64,000 bases of DNA from Procambarus clarkii (Eukaryota; Arthropoda; Malacostraca; Decapoda; Cambaridae): NCBI RefSeq assembly GCF_040958095.1, contig NC_091188.1, positions 11,502,002 to 11,566,001 on the forward strand, given 5' to 3'. Below the pieces are notes generated by a model. The model ran no database searches. It saw only the letters and a program-made list of their open reading frames with translations, and was not told where the DNA came from. Made by a program: the position numbers and the translations under genes. Below are positions 1 to 9,439 of the stretch, piece by piece. The stretch's first letter is position 1. The number at the start of each line of letters is the position of its first letter.

Positions 1-48
1 CCAGTGCCATATAGTCGTAATGGCTTGGCGTTTACCCCCGATAGTTCT
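1..48 (+). repeat. SINE-B 3' fragment
   Basis: The 3' body of a tRNA-derived SINE that recurs at 1264, 6597, 19262, 28072 and 53710. The shared core is TATAGTCGTAATGGCTTGGC. The fragment is cut by the window edge. Confidence 0.7.
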
Positions 49-420
49 CTTCTCTTCCAGCAACTGAGGCTCTGGTATGCAAATGTCCTTCTCCAAAATA
101 TAATTCAAGTCGACAATTTCCTTTTCATTCACGATCCGCCACCTTGCTGTGCCTACACACACGTGCGGCCGACCACCTCCAACAGCTCGGTTGAGTAACA
201 TGTCTACCTGGTGGAGGAGAGAGCCCTCACCTGGTGGAGCCCACCCCGGGTATACAACCCCCCCCCCCCCCACAGGTTCTTCCACCCCAGCAGGCTAACC
301 TACACACCATGCCGGCACAACACCCAAAACTGAATAAAACACAAGGAATTATTTTTAAAGTTGCCTTTATTACATCTGAATGTGAAATTCGGCACTATAA
401 GATATTTCCCGGGCACCTCT

Positions 421-694
421 TTGGGGGGTAGGGGGAGGGTAGAGTTGGGTAGGGTAGGGTAGGGTAGGGTAGGGTAGGGTAGGGTAGGGTAGGGTAGGGT
501 AGCGTAGGGTAGGGTAGGGTAGGGTAGGGTAGGGTAGGGTAGCGTAGGGTAGGGTAGGGTAGGGTAGGGTAGCGTAGGGTAGCGTAGCGTAGGGTAGGGT
601 AGGGTAGGGTAGGGTAGGGTAGCGTAGGGTAGGGTAGCGTAGGGTAGGGTAGGGTAGGGTAGCGTAGGGTAGCGTAGAGTAGGGTAGGGTAGGG
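421..694 (+). repeat. (TAGGG)n pentanucleotide array
   Basis: About 54 tandem 5-bp units, mostly AGGGT, with scattered AGCGT variants. The unit differs from the usual arthropod telomere repeat TTAGG. The G-rich strand has GGG runs every 5 bases and should form G-quadruplexes. The open frame through it on the minus strand is an artefact of the period. Confidence 0.95.
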
Positions 695-1263
695 TCCAGT
701 CGTCTCCTCCAGCCAATGAAAGCTGCTACGAGACTAGCCAGATAAGGAGTACACTTTCAGTTTATAACCAATTCACGCGACTTTCACTTACGCCAACAAC
801 AGACTGGTCTAGCCAGTTCCTGCCCTCCACACACCACTACCATACCCCCTCTCACCCCTCTCTCACACCCCCTCCTCTTCTCCCTCTCCATTGCCTTTCT
901 TCCCTGCCCCTCTCTTTCCTTTCTCTCGCTCTTTCCTGCCTCACATAGGCCTACACAGCTCAGAGAGCACACCTACCGATCTCAGACACACGACGCTGAA
1001 CACGACAGGCGCGCCTCTACCAGTTCAACGAAGGAAGCCACACGAGGCCTGCAACTGTGCGAACACACACTAAATGTTCAAACATCAAAGGGAGTTTAAT
1101 ACAACCCTATTTGAACACACATTATAACGCTAATGTTTTGGATACGTCAGTGCATTGTTCTTACTAAATTAAGAGTTATTAATTTGATCGTGAAATTTAA
1201 CGGGTTAAATTGGATTTAATTCTCTCTCTTATTACCAGGAGGATGTAAGGGTTTTGTGTATTT
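695..1263. other. Intergenic, nothing recognised
   Basis: It contains a C/T-rich stretch (about 820-960) and AT-rich unique-looking sequence. I see no exon, RNA gene or repeat family shared with the rest of the window. Confidence 0.5.
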
Positions 1264-1432
1264 TTACAGATACTGAGAGACCACGAACGGCCGGCGTTCA
1301 ATCCCCGACCGTCCAAGTGGTTGGGCACTATTCCTTTCCCGCCGTCCCATCCCAAAAGCCTTATCCTGACCCCTTCCCAGTGCTATATAGTCGTAATGGC
1401 TTGGCCCTTTCCCCTGATAATTCCCTCACCCC
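1264..1432 (+). repeat. SINE-B copy (tRNA-derived)
   Basis: It carries a B-box-like GCGTTCAATCC near 1288, then the family body ending in TATAGTCGTAATGGCTTGGC and a pyrimidine-rich end. The 5' A-box part is lost. Longer copies are at 28072 and 53710 on the other strand. Confidence 0.75.
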
Positions 1433-1551
1433 CCACTGTGTTTCATACATCCCGGAGTAAAGCATTTCCTCGTCCAATCAAGCATTTCCTCTCATTCTTG
1501 CACCAGTGTATCACCACACACCTGTTGAACACTCCCTCACCAAACACAGTC

Positions 1552-1596
<45 letters not shown>

Positions 1597-2465
1597 CCCG
1601 CACCACATTAACACCGCCATAACACAATACACTTGTGACCTAACTTCTACCCCGTCTGACTGACACTGGGGCCACACTATCCTCCCCCCCCCCCCACCGT
1701 CCACTACCTCGCCACACACACACAACCCGTTTTCTACGTGTGGGTCGGTTAGGTAAATAAAGTTCCAGTGTTTTACTAGCCCTGATTTTTTCCGTTTTGC
1801 CGATTCGAGAGGGGGGAGGGGCTGACTGGATAGGAGGGGGGAGGGGGCTGACTCGAGACAAGGAGGGGGGGGGGAAGGCTTACTAATCAAGAGGGGAGGG
1901 GGGGGGGCGACTGACCCCCAAACGAGGATGGGCATCACACAAAACACCTCCAAATATTCCCGGTATTGCTTCAGCATTCCTGACACCCCCGTACGACGCA
2001 TCTTTCCTCCGGAGGAATACCAATGAGACCCGTATCCGGTCCTCCGCACCACGCCGCTGCCTTCACTTACACTTACCCGCCTCTATTATTAATGCATAAC
2101 TTTCATTCATTGTATGCTATATGCTTCAGTCTCTGCTGCCATTAATATTGGCCGGCAGCACGCCATGGACACCATTCACTCCCAGCACACAATATACGCA
2201 AATCATTTGTGAGGTTCATGCTCACTTTGCCCCACCAAATCATCCAGTCATGCTCCCTAACGTCCTGGTATCATACCAATCTCTATACCCGACCAGGACG
2301 TCTGGCCAGAGACCGGGCCGCGGGGACAGTGATCCCTGGAACCCCATCAAGATAACCCCCACATGCTCACCCCCTAAATATATTTATTTCATGTTCTCCT
2401 CTTGTCATAACACGGGATATAAACAATAACCAGAGCCCACCTTAAACCTTTTAAGTGAGAATGTC
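1433..2465. other. Low-complexity intergenic tract
   Basis: It holds a (CA)n microsatellite (about 1553-1594), several poly-C and poly-G runs (1682-1695, 1805-1912) and otherwise unassigned sequence. The open frames here follow the simple repeats, and I see no credible gene. Confidence 0.5.
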
Positions 2466-2580
2466 ACACCTACACACACACACACACAGACACCCACAAA
2501 CATACCCACACACACACACAGACACCCACAAATACACCCACACACACCCACCCACACAGCCACCCACCCACACCCCCACA
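2466..2580 (+). repeat. Imperfect (CA)n / CACACCCA microsatellite
   Basis: CA dinucleotides interrupted by AGACACCCA and CCCA units over about 115 bp. Confidence 0.9.
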
Positions 2581-2721
2581 GACCAGCAATCTGAGCTGTA
2601 CCACCAGGAGTCATTCGTGAGCCCCATGCCAGTCTCCATGGCTCAGAGAGTGCACTTTACATAATGATTCGCGGCTCCCGAGAAGTGGTGGTGCAGGTAG
2701 AAGCGCTCAGGGATACTTCTC

Positions 2722-2772
2722 CAGATTGATTAATTGAATGATGAAGATTAAGCCACCCCAGGTGGCGGCTTG
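2722..2772 (-). repeat. SINE-C 3' fragment
   Basis: The GATGAAGATTAAGCCACCC junction next to a degenerate TTGAT tail is the same 3' end seen in fuller copies at 6412 and 34793. Confidence 0.55.
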
Positions 2773-3170
2773 ATACCTGGTTGATGGGGTCCTGGAGGAG
2801 ACGATCTAGTTTCCTCTTGAAGATGTCCACGGTTGTTCTTGCAATATTTCTTATGCTCGCTGGGAGTGTTGAACAGCCGCGGACCTCTGATGTTTATACA
2901 GTGTTCTCTGATTGTGCCAATGGCACTCCTGCTCTTCACTGGTTCTATTCGGCATTTTCTTGAGCATGAGTATAGCCTGCAAGTGGTGTGGATGGTTGGC
3001 GTGAATTTTACCTGCTTGATGGGGTTCTGGGTGTTCTATTCCCCAAGCCCGGCCCGAGGCCAGGCCTGACTTGTGAGAGTTTGGTCCACTAGGCTGTTGC
3101 TTGGAGCGGCCCGCAGGCCCACCACAGCCCGGTTGGTCCGGCACTCCTTGGAGAAAATGTGATCTGTAGT
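2773..3170 (-). repeat. LINE-D 3' end, two adjoining fragments
   Basis: Read on the minus strand, this holds pieces of a LINE ORF C-terminus (IRGPRLFN, FLQGVPDQPGCGG, SNSLVDQTLTSQAWPRAGLG) and the 3' end CCTGGTTGATGGGGTTCTGG. The segments 2773-2960 and about 3005-3170 both carry the 3' region, so two copies or a duplication abut. Frames are broken. Better copies are at 8205 and 19611. Confidence 0.7.
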
Positions 3171-3489
3171 CGTGCAAGGATATACACGGGAGTGGATACT
3201 TCTCCGTGATGGTATCCCCCCTTTTTTCAAGGCCGGAGAAGCCATCACGGCATCTCCCAGCCTTCAGAAGTATGCATCTTTTCAAAAGCACCTTTTCTGC
3301 CGGCCGGCAAGTATGGTGTTCCTTCACTACTTGTACAAGACATAGTGGTAGGGGATATAGTTCTCGGACACGGGGGAGGAGGGAAGGAAGGCATCACGTT
3401 AACACTTGGAGTAACTGTTAAACCCGACAGGAGCGAGAGCTGCCGCGGTATAAGGATACGGACCTTGTCAACCTTGTGGAGTATAAAAG

Positions 3490-3835
3490 CCAACATTGAA
3501 AAAGGGCATCAAGATTTGTGCCAGAGTTAAGAGGGTTATAAGCTACGACCATCGGCTAATGGAACGCTCACAACTCTCCAGGATAAAAAGAACAGAGGGG
3601 GATATGATCACAACTTACAAGATACTGAGAGGAATAGATAAGGCGGACAAGGATAGCCCCTTCAGATTGAGAGAAAGCAGGACAAGACGACACAAATGGC
3701 AACTGGAAGTGCAAATCAGCCGCCGAAGGGACATAAAAGTACTTACCTTATATTGGTAGTTAACACGAGGAATGTTCTAGAGGAGGAAGGTGTGGGAAGC
3801 CACCTCCATCTACAACTGTAAGTCCCGATTCGAGA
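3490..3835 (+). pseudogene. LINE ORF C-terminal remnant
   Basis: The plus-strand reading contains RTEGDMITTYKILRGIDKAD followed by LRESRTRRHKWQLEV. This is the signature of the C-terminal tail after the reverse transcriptase in many metazoan non-LTR retrotransposons. The frame is lost near 3757, although sequence continues in another frame. No RT catalytic motif survives. This is a 5'-truncated dead copy. Confidence 0.6.
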
Positions 3836-4015
3836 ACAGTTGGAAAGTCATAGTAGTTGAAACGCAAGAGGAAGAGCACTAGTGAGCGGAGCATACACAG
3901 ACAGACCCCCACTTCCCCGTAAACACTGACAGGTGACAGGCAAGTACAGTAAAGCAGACAGAACAACACGGTTATTACCCAAGGCACCAAGCGCCAGGAA
4001 GACAATTTAGTAGTA
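3836..4015. other. Unassigned sequence beside the WIP exon
   Basis: On the minus strand this is the start of the intron after the WIP exon. Nothing recognised. Confidence 0.4.
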
Positions 4016-4077
4016 CTAGTAGTACTAGTAGTAGTACTAGTAGTAGTACTAGTAGTAGTACTAGTAGTAGTAGTAGG
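4016..4077. repeat. (TAGTAC/TAG)n microsatellite
   Basis: An alternating AGTAGTACT pattern, palindromic in places, lying 14 bp inside the intron downstream of the WIP exon's splice donor. Confidence 0.9.
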
Positions 4078-4090
4078 GTGGAGTACTCAC

Positions 4091-4274
4091 CATCTATGAT
4101 CGGCGCGGAGCGATCGTTGGTGACGGTCTTCTTGAGCTTGGCGCCGGTCCTGATGGAGGAGAGGAGGGCGTTGCGGTCATCGCCACCTGCCGCCTTGGGC
4201 ACGGGCTGGGGCGGGGCGTGTGGGCCGCGCCGCTGCAGGCCTCCAGGCGCGGGCGGGGGCGGTGGCGGCGGCAT
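4091..4274 (-). CDS. WIPF: WIP/verprolin homologue, first coding exon (WH2 domain)
   Basis: The encoded peptide starts at the ATG at 4274-4272. It has a run of prolines (residues 2-8), a Pro/Arg-rich linker, then a WH2-type actin-binding segment at about residues 33-62 with RNALLSSIRTGAKLKKTVTN followed by DRSAPIIDG. The LKKT core and the following TNDRSAPI are diagnostic of WIP/WIRE/CR16 and fly verprolin. These proteins bind G-actin and WASP and regulate Arp2/3-dependent actin assembly and myoblast fusion. The exon ends in a clean donor (G at 4091, then GTGAGT). A plausible acceptor AG at 4296-4295 puts 20 nt of 5' UTR, or in-frame sequence, before the ATG. The remaining Pro-rich and C-terminal WASP-binding exons must lie beyond the left edge. 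I found no upstream exon. Confidence 0.85.
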
Positions 4275-4391
4275 CACCCCGCACCTCACCCACCCTGCAA
4301 CACCACAACACACTCACTAAACAACTCTCAAATACAATCCGTAAAATAAAACAACTCTCACGGCCAGTGATAAAGTCTTTCCCATCATCCT

Positions 4392-4640
4392 GGTGTATGT
4401 GAGTGGGATTGGCTGGTTAGAAATAGGACCTGCCTCGTATGGGCCAATAGGCCTTCTGCAGTTAAACAAATGAACAAGTCCACAAGGGCCGTGACGAGGA
4501 TTCGAACCTGCGTCCGGGAGCATCCCAGACAAGTTCGCAGGTTCGAATTCTCGTCACGGCCCTTGTGGATTTGTTCATTTGATGCATCACGTTAGTGTGA
4601 TCTCTGTGTGTGACTTCTGCAGTTACCTTTGTTCTTATGT
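4392..4640 (+). repeat. CR1-like LINE 3' tail, interrupted
   Basis: GCCTCGTATGGGCCAATAGG, then CTTCTGCAGTTA, then CCTTTGTTCTTATG match the extreme 3' end of the CR1 copies at 55953, 40787 and 32681. The tail is split by the foldback retroposon at 4465-4613. Confidence 0.85.
4465..4613 (+). mobile_element. Foldback tRNA-like retroposon with 12-bp TSD
   Basis: A 149-bp insertion in a CR1 tail, flanked by the perfect direct repeat CTTCTGCAGTTA (4453-4464 and 4614-4625). This is a target-site duplication of LINE-type retroposition. Its first 116 bp fold back on themselves with about 45-bp arms (4467-4512 and 4536-4580). Each arm carries a Pol III B-box-like GGTTCGAAT motif, one in each orientation. 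A GTGTGTGA-type end follows. Related foldbacks lie at 11938 and 26670. Confidence 0.8.
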
Positions 4641-5154
4641 ATCAACCATAAATAGTCTTACCTGAAATGTCTAAACATCAGTACTCTTAGCATATTTGGC
4701 TGTTTGGTTTACCCTAAATGGAGAACAGGATTCATGTAACATAAACTAGGAAGGGTTTCCGGCGGTGCCCGGGACAGTCTGCTTCCCTCTATCCCATCTC
4801 ATTCCTCCCCCCTCTTCCCATCCTATCTCCCTACCCCTCTTTCCCACAGCAGCAGGTAGCCGGCAGCACCCAGGTCTCTTCTCTCTCCACCCTTTCCCCT
4901 CTCTTTACTCGATCTGCCCCTTTGGTCCCTCCCCGTCTCAACCTCCCGCTCCCCCTTCTCTAAGTAAATTGATTAAGTGGACTGCCTATAAGATATAATA
5001 TAATATCTATAACATAGATATTATATTACATAATAATATATATTAAGAACTCCCAAGAGTTCTTTGCTTCCCAATACGACCTGGAGCAAGGCTAATCTTG
5101 TGATATCTTGTGATATCTTGATCTATAAGTTTGTTGCTTGAGGCGACCTGAAAG
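4641..5154. other. Intergenic, mostly unassigned
   Basis: A C/T-rich stretch (about 4775-4965), a TATAA/TATTA palindromic stretch near 4990-5045, and a TGTGATATCT direct duplication near 5100. No gene seen. Confidence 0.4.
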
Positions 5155-5420
5155 CCCACGTACCCGCCTGACAGCTGGGTGGACAGCACTTCGGATTCGT
5201 AGTCCTGAGGTTCCGGGTTCGATCCCCGGAACGGGCAAAATGTTTCTTTCTGCCTGATGCCTCTGTTACCTAGCAGTAAATAGGTACCTGGGAGTTAGAC
5301 AGCTGCTACGGGCTCCTTCCGGGGGAAGGGGGGGGGTAACAAAAAGGAGACCTGGTCGAGGAGCGGGCCGCGGGGACGCTAAAGCCTCGAAATCATCTTA
5401 AGATAACCTCAAGATATACC
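5155..5420 (+). mobile_element. SINE-A copy (tRNA-derived), near full length
   Basis: The tRNA-like head has an A-box region (AGCTGGGTGGACAGC), an anticodon-like arm and the B box GGTTCGATCCC. The body contains GTTACCTAGCAGTAAATAGG, and the 3' end reads GCCGCGGGGACGCTAAAGCC, ending in repeats of ATAACCTCAAG. The same order occurs at 22133, 12688 and, inverted, at 10571. Confidence 0.9.
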
Positions 5421-5469
5421 CATAGCAACCCGCCTGGTTGATATGGCACCTTAAAGTCTCCCCTGCCTT

Positions 5470-5527
5470 CTTGAGATGATTTCGGGGCTTTAGTGTCTCC
5501 GCGGCCCGGTCCTCGACCACGGGTAAA
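5470..5527 (-). repeat. SINE-A 3' fragment
   Basis: Inverted relative to the copy just upstream. Only the GGGGCTTTAGTGTC...CGGCCCGGTCCTCGACCA part is present. Confidence 0.75.
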
Positions 5528-5995
5528 GGTAAAAACACAAGAACAATACACACTACAAAAGTACCTATACTGACTTACTAGCTAATCACGATGCTACACA
5601 CTGTACACAGCAAGAGTATTGGGCAATGGCAAGCTCCTCCTTACACCTATAATCTATGTTTCGAATCGGTGGAGGAAAATGTTTGCCTTGGGAAACAGTA
5701 ACATTAGGGCTTGAGTCAGCACCTAGGCTATATTAAGACAAGACAATGCACCTTACACAAGACAAAGATGCTGACACAAACCTTGGTGTTATTGTTCATG
5801 ACAAAAATAACACTTCAGAAGGACAAACACATTTATGATATCATGAGTGGCTTGGTTCTAGGGATGTTGGGGGAAGAACTTGATAAATACCAAAGGTATT
5901 TATCTTTAAGGTTGATCAGGATTAGTAGATTATTAGATTATTTATCTCAGATTATTATTATTATTATTACAGATTATTAGATTATTTATCTTTAA
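5528..5995. other. Intergenic, nothing recognised
   Basis: AT-rich unique-looking sequence with a short ATTATTATTATT run near 5955. The 89-codon open frame (5711-5980) has no recognisable feature. Confidence 0.4.
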
Positions 5996-6200
5996 GGTTG
6001 ATCAGTCCAGGTCGACGACCGGGCCGGTGGGACGCTAAGCCCTGGAAGCACCTCAAGGTAACCTCAAGGTAAGGTTACCTCCGATTCATAGGCCAGACTG
6101 CAAGCAGTCCAACAGCCTGGTTGACCACATAACCAACCAGTAGGCCCTAGGCAGAGACCGGGCCGCGGGGACGGTTATCCTCCCGGAACCAACAACAGGT
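5996..6200 (+). repeat. LINE-E 3' ends, two adjacent fragments
   Basis: Both halves hold the CGACGACCGGGCC / AGAGACCGGGCCGCGG core with a GCACCTCAAGGTAACCTCAA tail. The second half also has the upstream CAACAGCCTGGTTGACC segment. The best copy is at 59985. Confidence 0.65.
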
Positions 6201-6411
6201 AAATTGGCTTTATACACGACATTGTATTATTTAAGACCCCTTAAATAATTACCGTACTTAATTATCAATAAAGTCAAGACAAAGGTGGTTCCGCAAGGTG
6301 TGTATATCGAACCCTGTATCTTGAGCCAGTCCGCCACGTCACAGCAATCATAGTAATCAATCGTGAAGGACTTACGACCATCATTCATCATGTGCCATCT
6401 TAAAGATGGCC

Positions 6412-6590
6412 CTCCTGATTGATTGATTGATTGATGAAGATTAAGCCACCCAAAAGGTGGCACGGGCATGAATAGCCCGTAAGTGGTGGCCCTTTTGAGC
6501 CAATACCAGTATCAAGAGCTGATACTGGAGATCTGTGGAGGTGCGACTGCACCCTGCGTGACGGGAGGTGTCTCCCGTCATGACCCTCCT
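6412..6590 (-). mobile_element. SINE-C copy with (TTGAT)n tail
   Basis: The minus-strand element runs from the region around 6590 (GACGGGAGACACCTCCCG) through CCAGTATCAGCTCTTGATAC to a tail of TCAATCAATCAA at 6412-6435. The complementary copy is at 34793-34960. A short inverted repeat (GATACTGG / CCAGTATC) sits in the body. Confidence 0.75.
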
Positions 6591-6596
6591 CCCCCC

Positions 6597-6650
6597 CCCC
6601 TGCTATATAGTCGCAATGGCTTGGCGCTCCCCCCCCCCCCTTTCCGTGTG
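6597..6650 (+). repeat. SINE-B 3' fragment
   Basis: TGCTATATAGTCGCAATGG followed by CTTGGCGC and a poly-C stretch. Confidence 0.65.
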
Positions 6651-6675
6651 ATTCATACGCATTCCAGCCACGGTC

Positions 6676-6790
6676 AATCTGAGAGGTTCCTCGGGTTAAG
6701 CCATAGTCGGCAAGTAACTGGTTGGGTGACCGCATGGAAGGCTTCGCCCTTGGCTAGCAGGGCCTCAATAAGCTTAAGGGGCCTTGCCGT
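6676..6790 (+). pseudogene. 5S rRNA-like sequence (5S-derived SINE head or pseudogene)
   Basis: The stretch GGTTAAGCCATAGTCGG, a short gap, then TGGTTGGGTGACCGCATGG lines up with the 3' half of eukaryotic 5S rRNA: the GTTAAGC...GTCGG segment and the C-box region GGATGGGTGACCGCCTGG. The 5' third of 5S is not recognisable, so this is not an intact gene. A 5S-derived SINE (SINE3 type) or a stray pseudogene would both fit. Confidence 0.5.
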
Positions 6791-6869
6791 CACTGACAAA
6801 ACTATGCAATAACATGTATACGATATAGAATTGTAATAAGCACACGGGAATAACTTCATACGAGACCAA

Positions 6870-7127
6870 GGGCCAGAATCACGAAGCAGTTACGCAAGCA
6901 CTTACGAATCTGTACATCTTTTCTCAATCTTTGGCGGCTTTGGTTACAATTATTAAACAGTTAATGAGCTCCGAAGCTCCAGAAGGCTGTTTATAACAAT
7001 AACAACAGTTGATTGGGACGTTTTCATGCTTGTAAACTGTTTAATAAATGTAACCAAAGCCGTCAAAGATTGAGGAAAGATGTACACGTTCGTAAGTGCT
7101 TGCGTAACTGCTTCGTGAATCTAGCCC
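6870..7127 (-). mobile_element. Harbinger-like foldback MITE, copy 1
   Basis: Its ends read GGGCCAGAATCACGAAGCAG and, inverted, GGGCTAGATTCACGAAGCAG. The terminal inverted repeats extend about 100 bp inwards, so most of the element is hairpin. It is in the opposite orientation to the copies at 7343 and 11297. No clean target duplication (flanks CAA / CAG). No coding capacity. Confidence 0.8.
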
Positions 7128-7261
7128 CAGGAGACATGGCAGAGGTGCGGTAGGTATGCTCAAGAGACAATTAATTCCAAGGCTCTCCAAAACACTCCCT
7201 CTAAACCTCTTGTGCTGTTCAAAAGGCAACGTTACAAGCACCTCCAAAGGGTCCCTTGTCA

Positions 7262-7342
7262 ACTGGGCTGGGAGTCATTCGTCAGACTACGAGCAGCTGC
7301 ATCTAACAGTTTGGTAGACCAGACCACCAACCAGGAGACCTG
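7262..7342 (+). repeat. LINE-E fragment, left part
   Basis: It matches the CAGACTACGAGCAGC...GGTAGACCAGAC...ACCAGGAGACCTG region of LINE-E. It is interrupted by the MITE at 7343 and resumes at 7597. Confidence 0.6.
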
Positions 7343-7596
7343 GGGTCAGATTCACGAAGCAGTTACGCAAGCACTTACGAACGAGTACATCTTTCCTCAA
7401 TATTTGACGGCTTTGGTTACAGTTATTAAACAGTTTACAAGCATGAAAACTAGCCAATCAAGTGTTGTTTTTGTTATAAACAGCCTTCTGGAACTTCGGA
7501 GCTCATTAACTGTTTAATAATTGTAAACAAAGCAGCCAAAGATTGAGAAAAGATGGACAGGTTCGTGCTTGCGTAACTGCTTCCTGAATCTAGCCC
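7343..7596 (+). mobile_element. Harbinger-like foldback MITE, copy 2, 3-bp TSD CTG
   Basis: 254 bp from GGGTCAGATTCACGAAGCAG to its inverted counterpart ending TAGCCC. It is flanked by CTG at 7340-7342 and 7597-7599. It sits inside a LINE-E fragment, so it is younger than that fragment. Confidence 0.85.
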
Positions 7597-7650
7597 CTGA
7601 TCAGAGACCAGGCCGCGGGGGCACTGAACCACGGAACCAGCACATGGTAT
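7597..7650 (+). repeat. LINE-E fragment, right part
   Basis: TCAGAGACCAGGCCGCGGGG continues the LINE-E sequence split by the MITE. Confidence 0.6.
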
Positions 7651-8019
7651 GTTAGAAGATCGTTCAGTAGATATATATATATAAAAGTAGCAAGTTCCTT
7701 CAATGATGCAAATTGTATTTTAACAAACGCAGTATACTGATGTCCCCACAGTGGTTTCTGATAAGCCTGCGTTACAGAGGCGCTGCCCATCAGTGCGACC
7801 CCATAACAATACAGTGGCCGGGGAAAACATTTAAATTGATTGCCAGCGTCATTAGTTTTGTAACTGTAATGAATATGTTGCCAACGAAGGACGTTGGACA
7901 ATGCAAGTAACGAGTTCTCTCGACAATTATTTGATGGCTGTAACAAAATGTCATGAATAACCGAAGCCTACAACATGACTAAAAAAAATTAGGCAACATG
8001 GTACAATGGCGTTCACTTG

Positions 8020-8200
8020 ATACACTGGGCAGTGTGGTGTTTCCAGAGCAACTGGCAATGCGGGTCTACCAATCAGACCAATGGATAGTATATGATGTTT
8101 TCCAATCAGAGCCATGGGCAGTGTGATGTTTCCAGTCAGAGCAATGGTCAGTGTGGATCTACCAATCGGAACAATGGACACTGTATCTATGTATGTATTA
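8020..8200. repeat. Imperfect ~35-40 bp tandem repeat
   Basis: Units share ...GGGCAGTGTGATGTTTCCA... and ACCAATC(A/G)GA(A/C)CAATGG. At least four diverged units are visible. One further ACCAATCGGAGCA occurs at 8750. Confidence 0.55.
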
Positions 8201-8204
8201 CCTG

Positions 8205-8660
8205 GTTGATACCTGGTTGATGGGGTTCTGGGAGTTGTTCTACTCCCCAAGCCCGGCCCGAGGCCAGGCTTGACTTGTGAGAGTTTGGTCCTGTAGGCTG
8301 TTGCTTGGAGCGGCCCGCAGGCCCACATACCCACCACAGCCCTGTTGGTCCGGCACTCCTTGCAGGAATAAATCTAGTTTCCTCTTAAAGATGTCCACGG
8401 TTGTTCCGGCAATATTTCTTATGCTTGCTGGGAGGACGATGAACAGCCGCGGACCTCTGATGTTTATACAGTGTTCTCTGATTGTGCCTATGGCACCTCT
8501 GCTCTTCACTGGTTCTATTCTGCATTTTCTTCCATATCGTTCACTCCAGTACGTTGTTATTTTACTGTGTAGATTTGGTACTTGGCCCTCCAGTATCTTC
8601 CAGATGTATATTATTTGATATCTCTCTCGTCTTCTTTCTAGTGAGTACATTTGGAACACG
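8205..8660 (-). pseudogene. LINE-D ORF C-terminus and 3' end
   Basis: A minus-strand open frame of about 139 codons (8659-8240) reads YSLERRRERYQIIYIWKILE near its start, then REHCINIRGPRLF, FKRKLDLFLQGVPDQQGCGG and SNSLQDQTLTSQAWPRAGLG. This order is typical of the segment between the RT and the 3' UTR in metazoan LINEs of the CR1/L2/Jockey group. The catalytic part is missing. The element ends in CCTGGTTGATACCTGGTTGA. Confidence 0.75.
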
Positions 8661-8665
8661 ATGTA

Positions 8666-8742
8666 CTGAACGGGGTGAGAATAGCTTGAGCTACCTCATC
8701 CCTTTGTGTGTATTTTACCTCAATAAACTTATTTCAATTTCT
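8666..8742 (+). repeat. LINE 3'-end fragment with AATAAA
   Basis: GGGGTGAGAATAGCTTGAGC, then ACCTCATCCCTTTGTGTGTA, then CCTCAATAAACTTATTTCAA. The same unit at 55915/59885 is interrupted by the CR1 at 55953, so this copy serves as the empty-site reference. Confidence 0.75.
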
Positions 8743-9439
8743 GTGGGTCTACCAATCGGAGCACTTATTTCGAGTTGCTTCATGACATAGCCGATCCAAG
8801 CACACACACTTGACACCATTAAAACACGGTCACAAGCTAAGCCCTAAAGAAGAGACCGATGTTTACACCTGAGAGCCAGCCCAGCTGCAACTGCCTATAT
8901 ATATAATACCAGCCAGTAAACACCTTCAAGAGGACACAGCCAACATCCAGGGCCAACAATAAACACCGCCACTCCAGACCCTTCACCTGGCACGGGTTGC
9001 ACCTCTCAACATATGCACTCCAGATTTCATTCAGCTGCTGCTAGGGGGGGAGGGGGGTTGATGCTGGGCTGAAGGCCTACCTATGGAAGGCTGTTAAGAC
9101 CACCACAAGAGATGACTGATTAACCAGCCATTACACTTTAGTCCTAAACACTTTATTACACTTTATTTCCACTTTAGTCCTAAACATGGACCAAGGCACG
9201 AGTTTAACCTCGTAGTATGCACTAAGAAATACACACCTATAGTTGATTATACAATATATATTATATATACATATACATATATTGTGGTATACACCTGTGT
9301 AATACCCTTAGCTGATATATATATCCATTCTAAATTCTTGAGGTTTAAAAGTCTCCGTATGCACTTCAGCAGACCTTCTCACTATAAGGGAGGTTGAACC
9401 CTTCAATGAACAACAAATTACAGAACTGAAATGTCTGTA
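8743..9439. other. Intergenic, nothing recognised
   Basis: Unique-looking sequence with a small AT-rich palindromic stretch near 9250-9280. No gene or shared repeat found. Confidence 0.4.

Noticed and set aside
300-716. 138-codon LPYPT-repeat protein on the minus strand
   Set aside because: Translation of the (TAGGG)n array.
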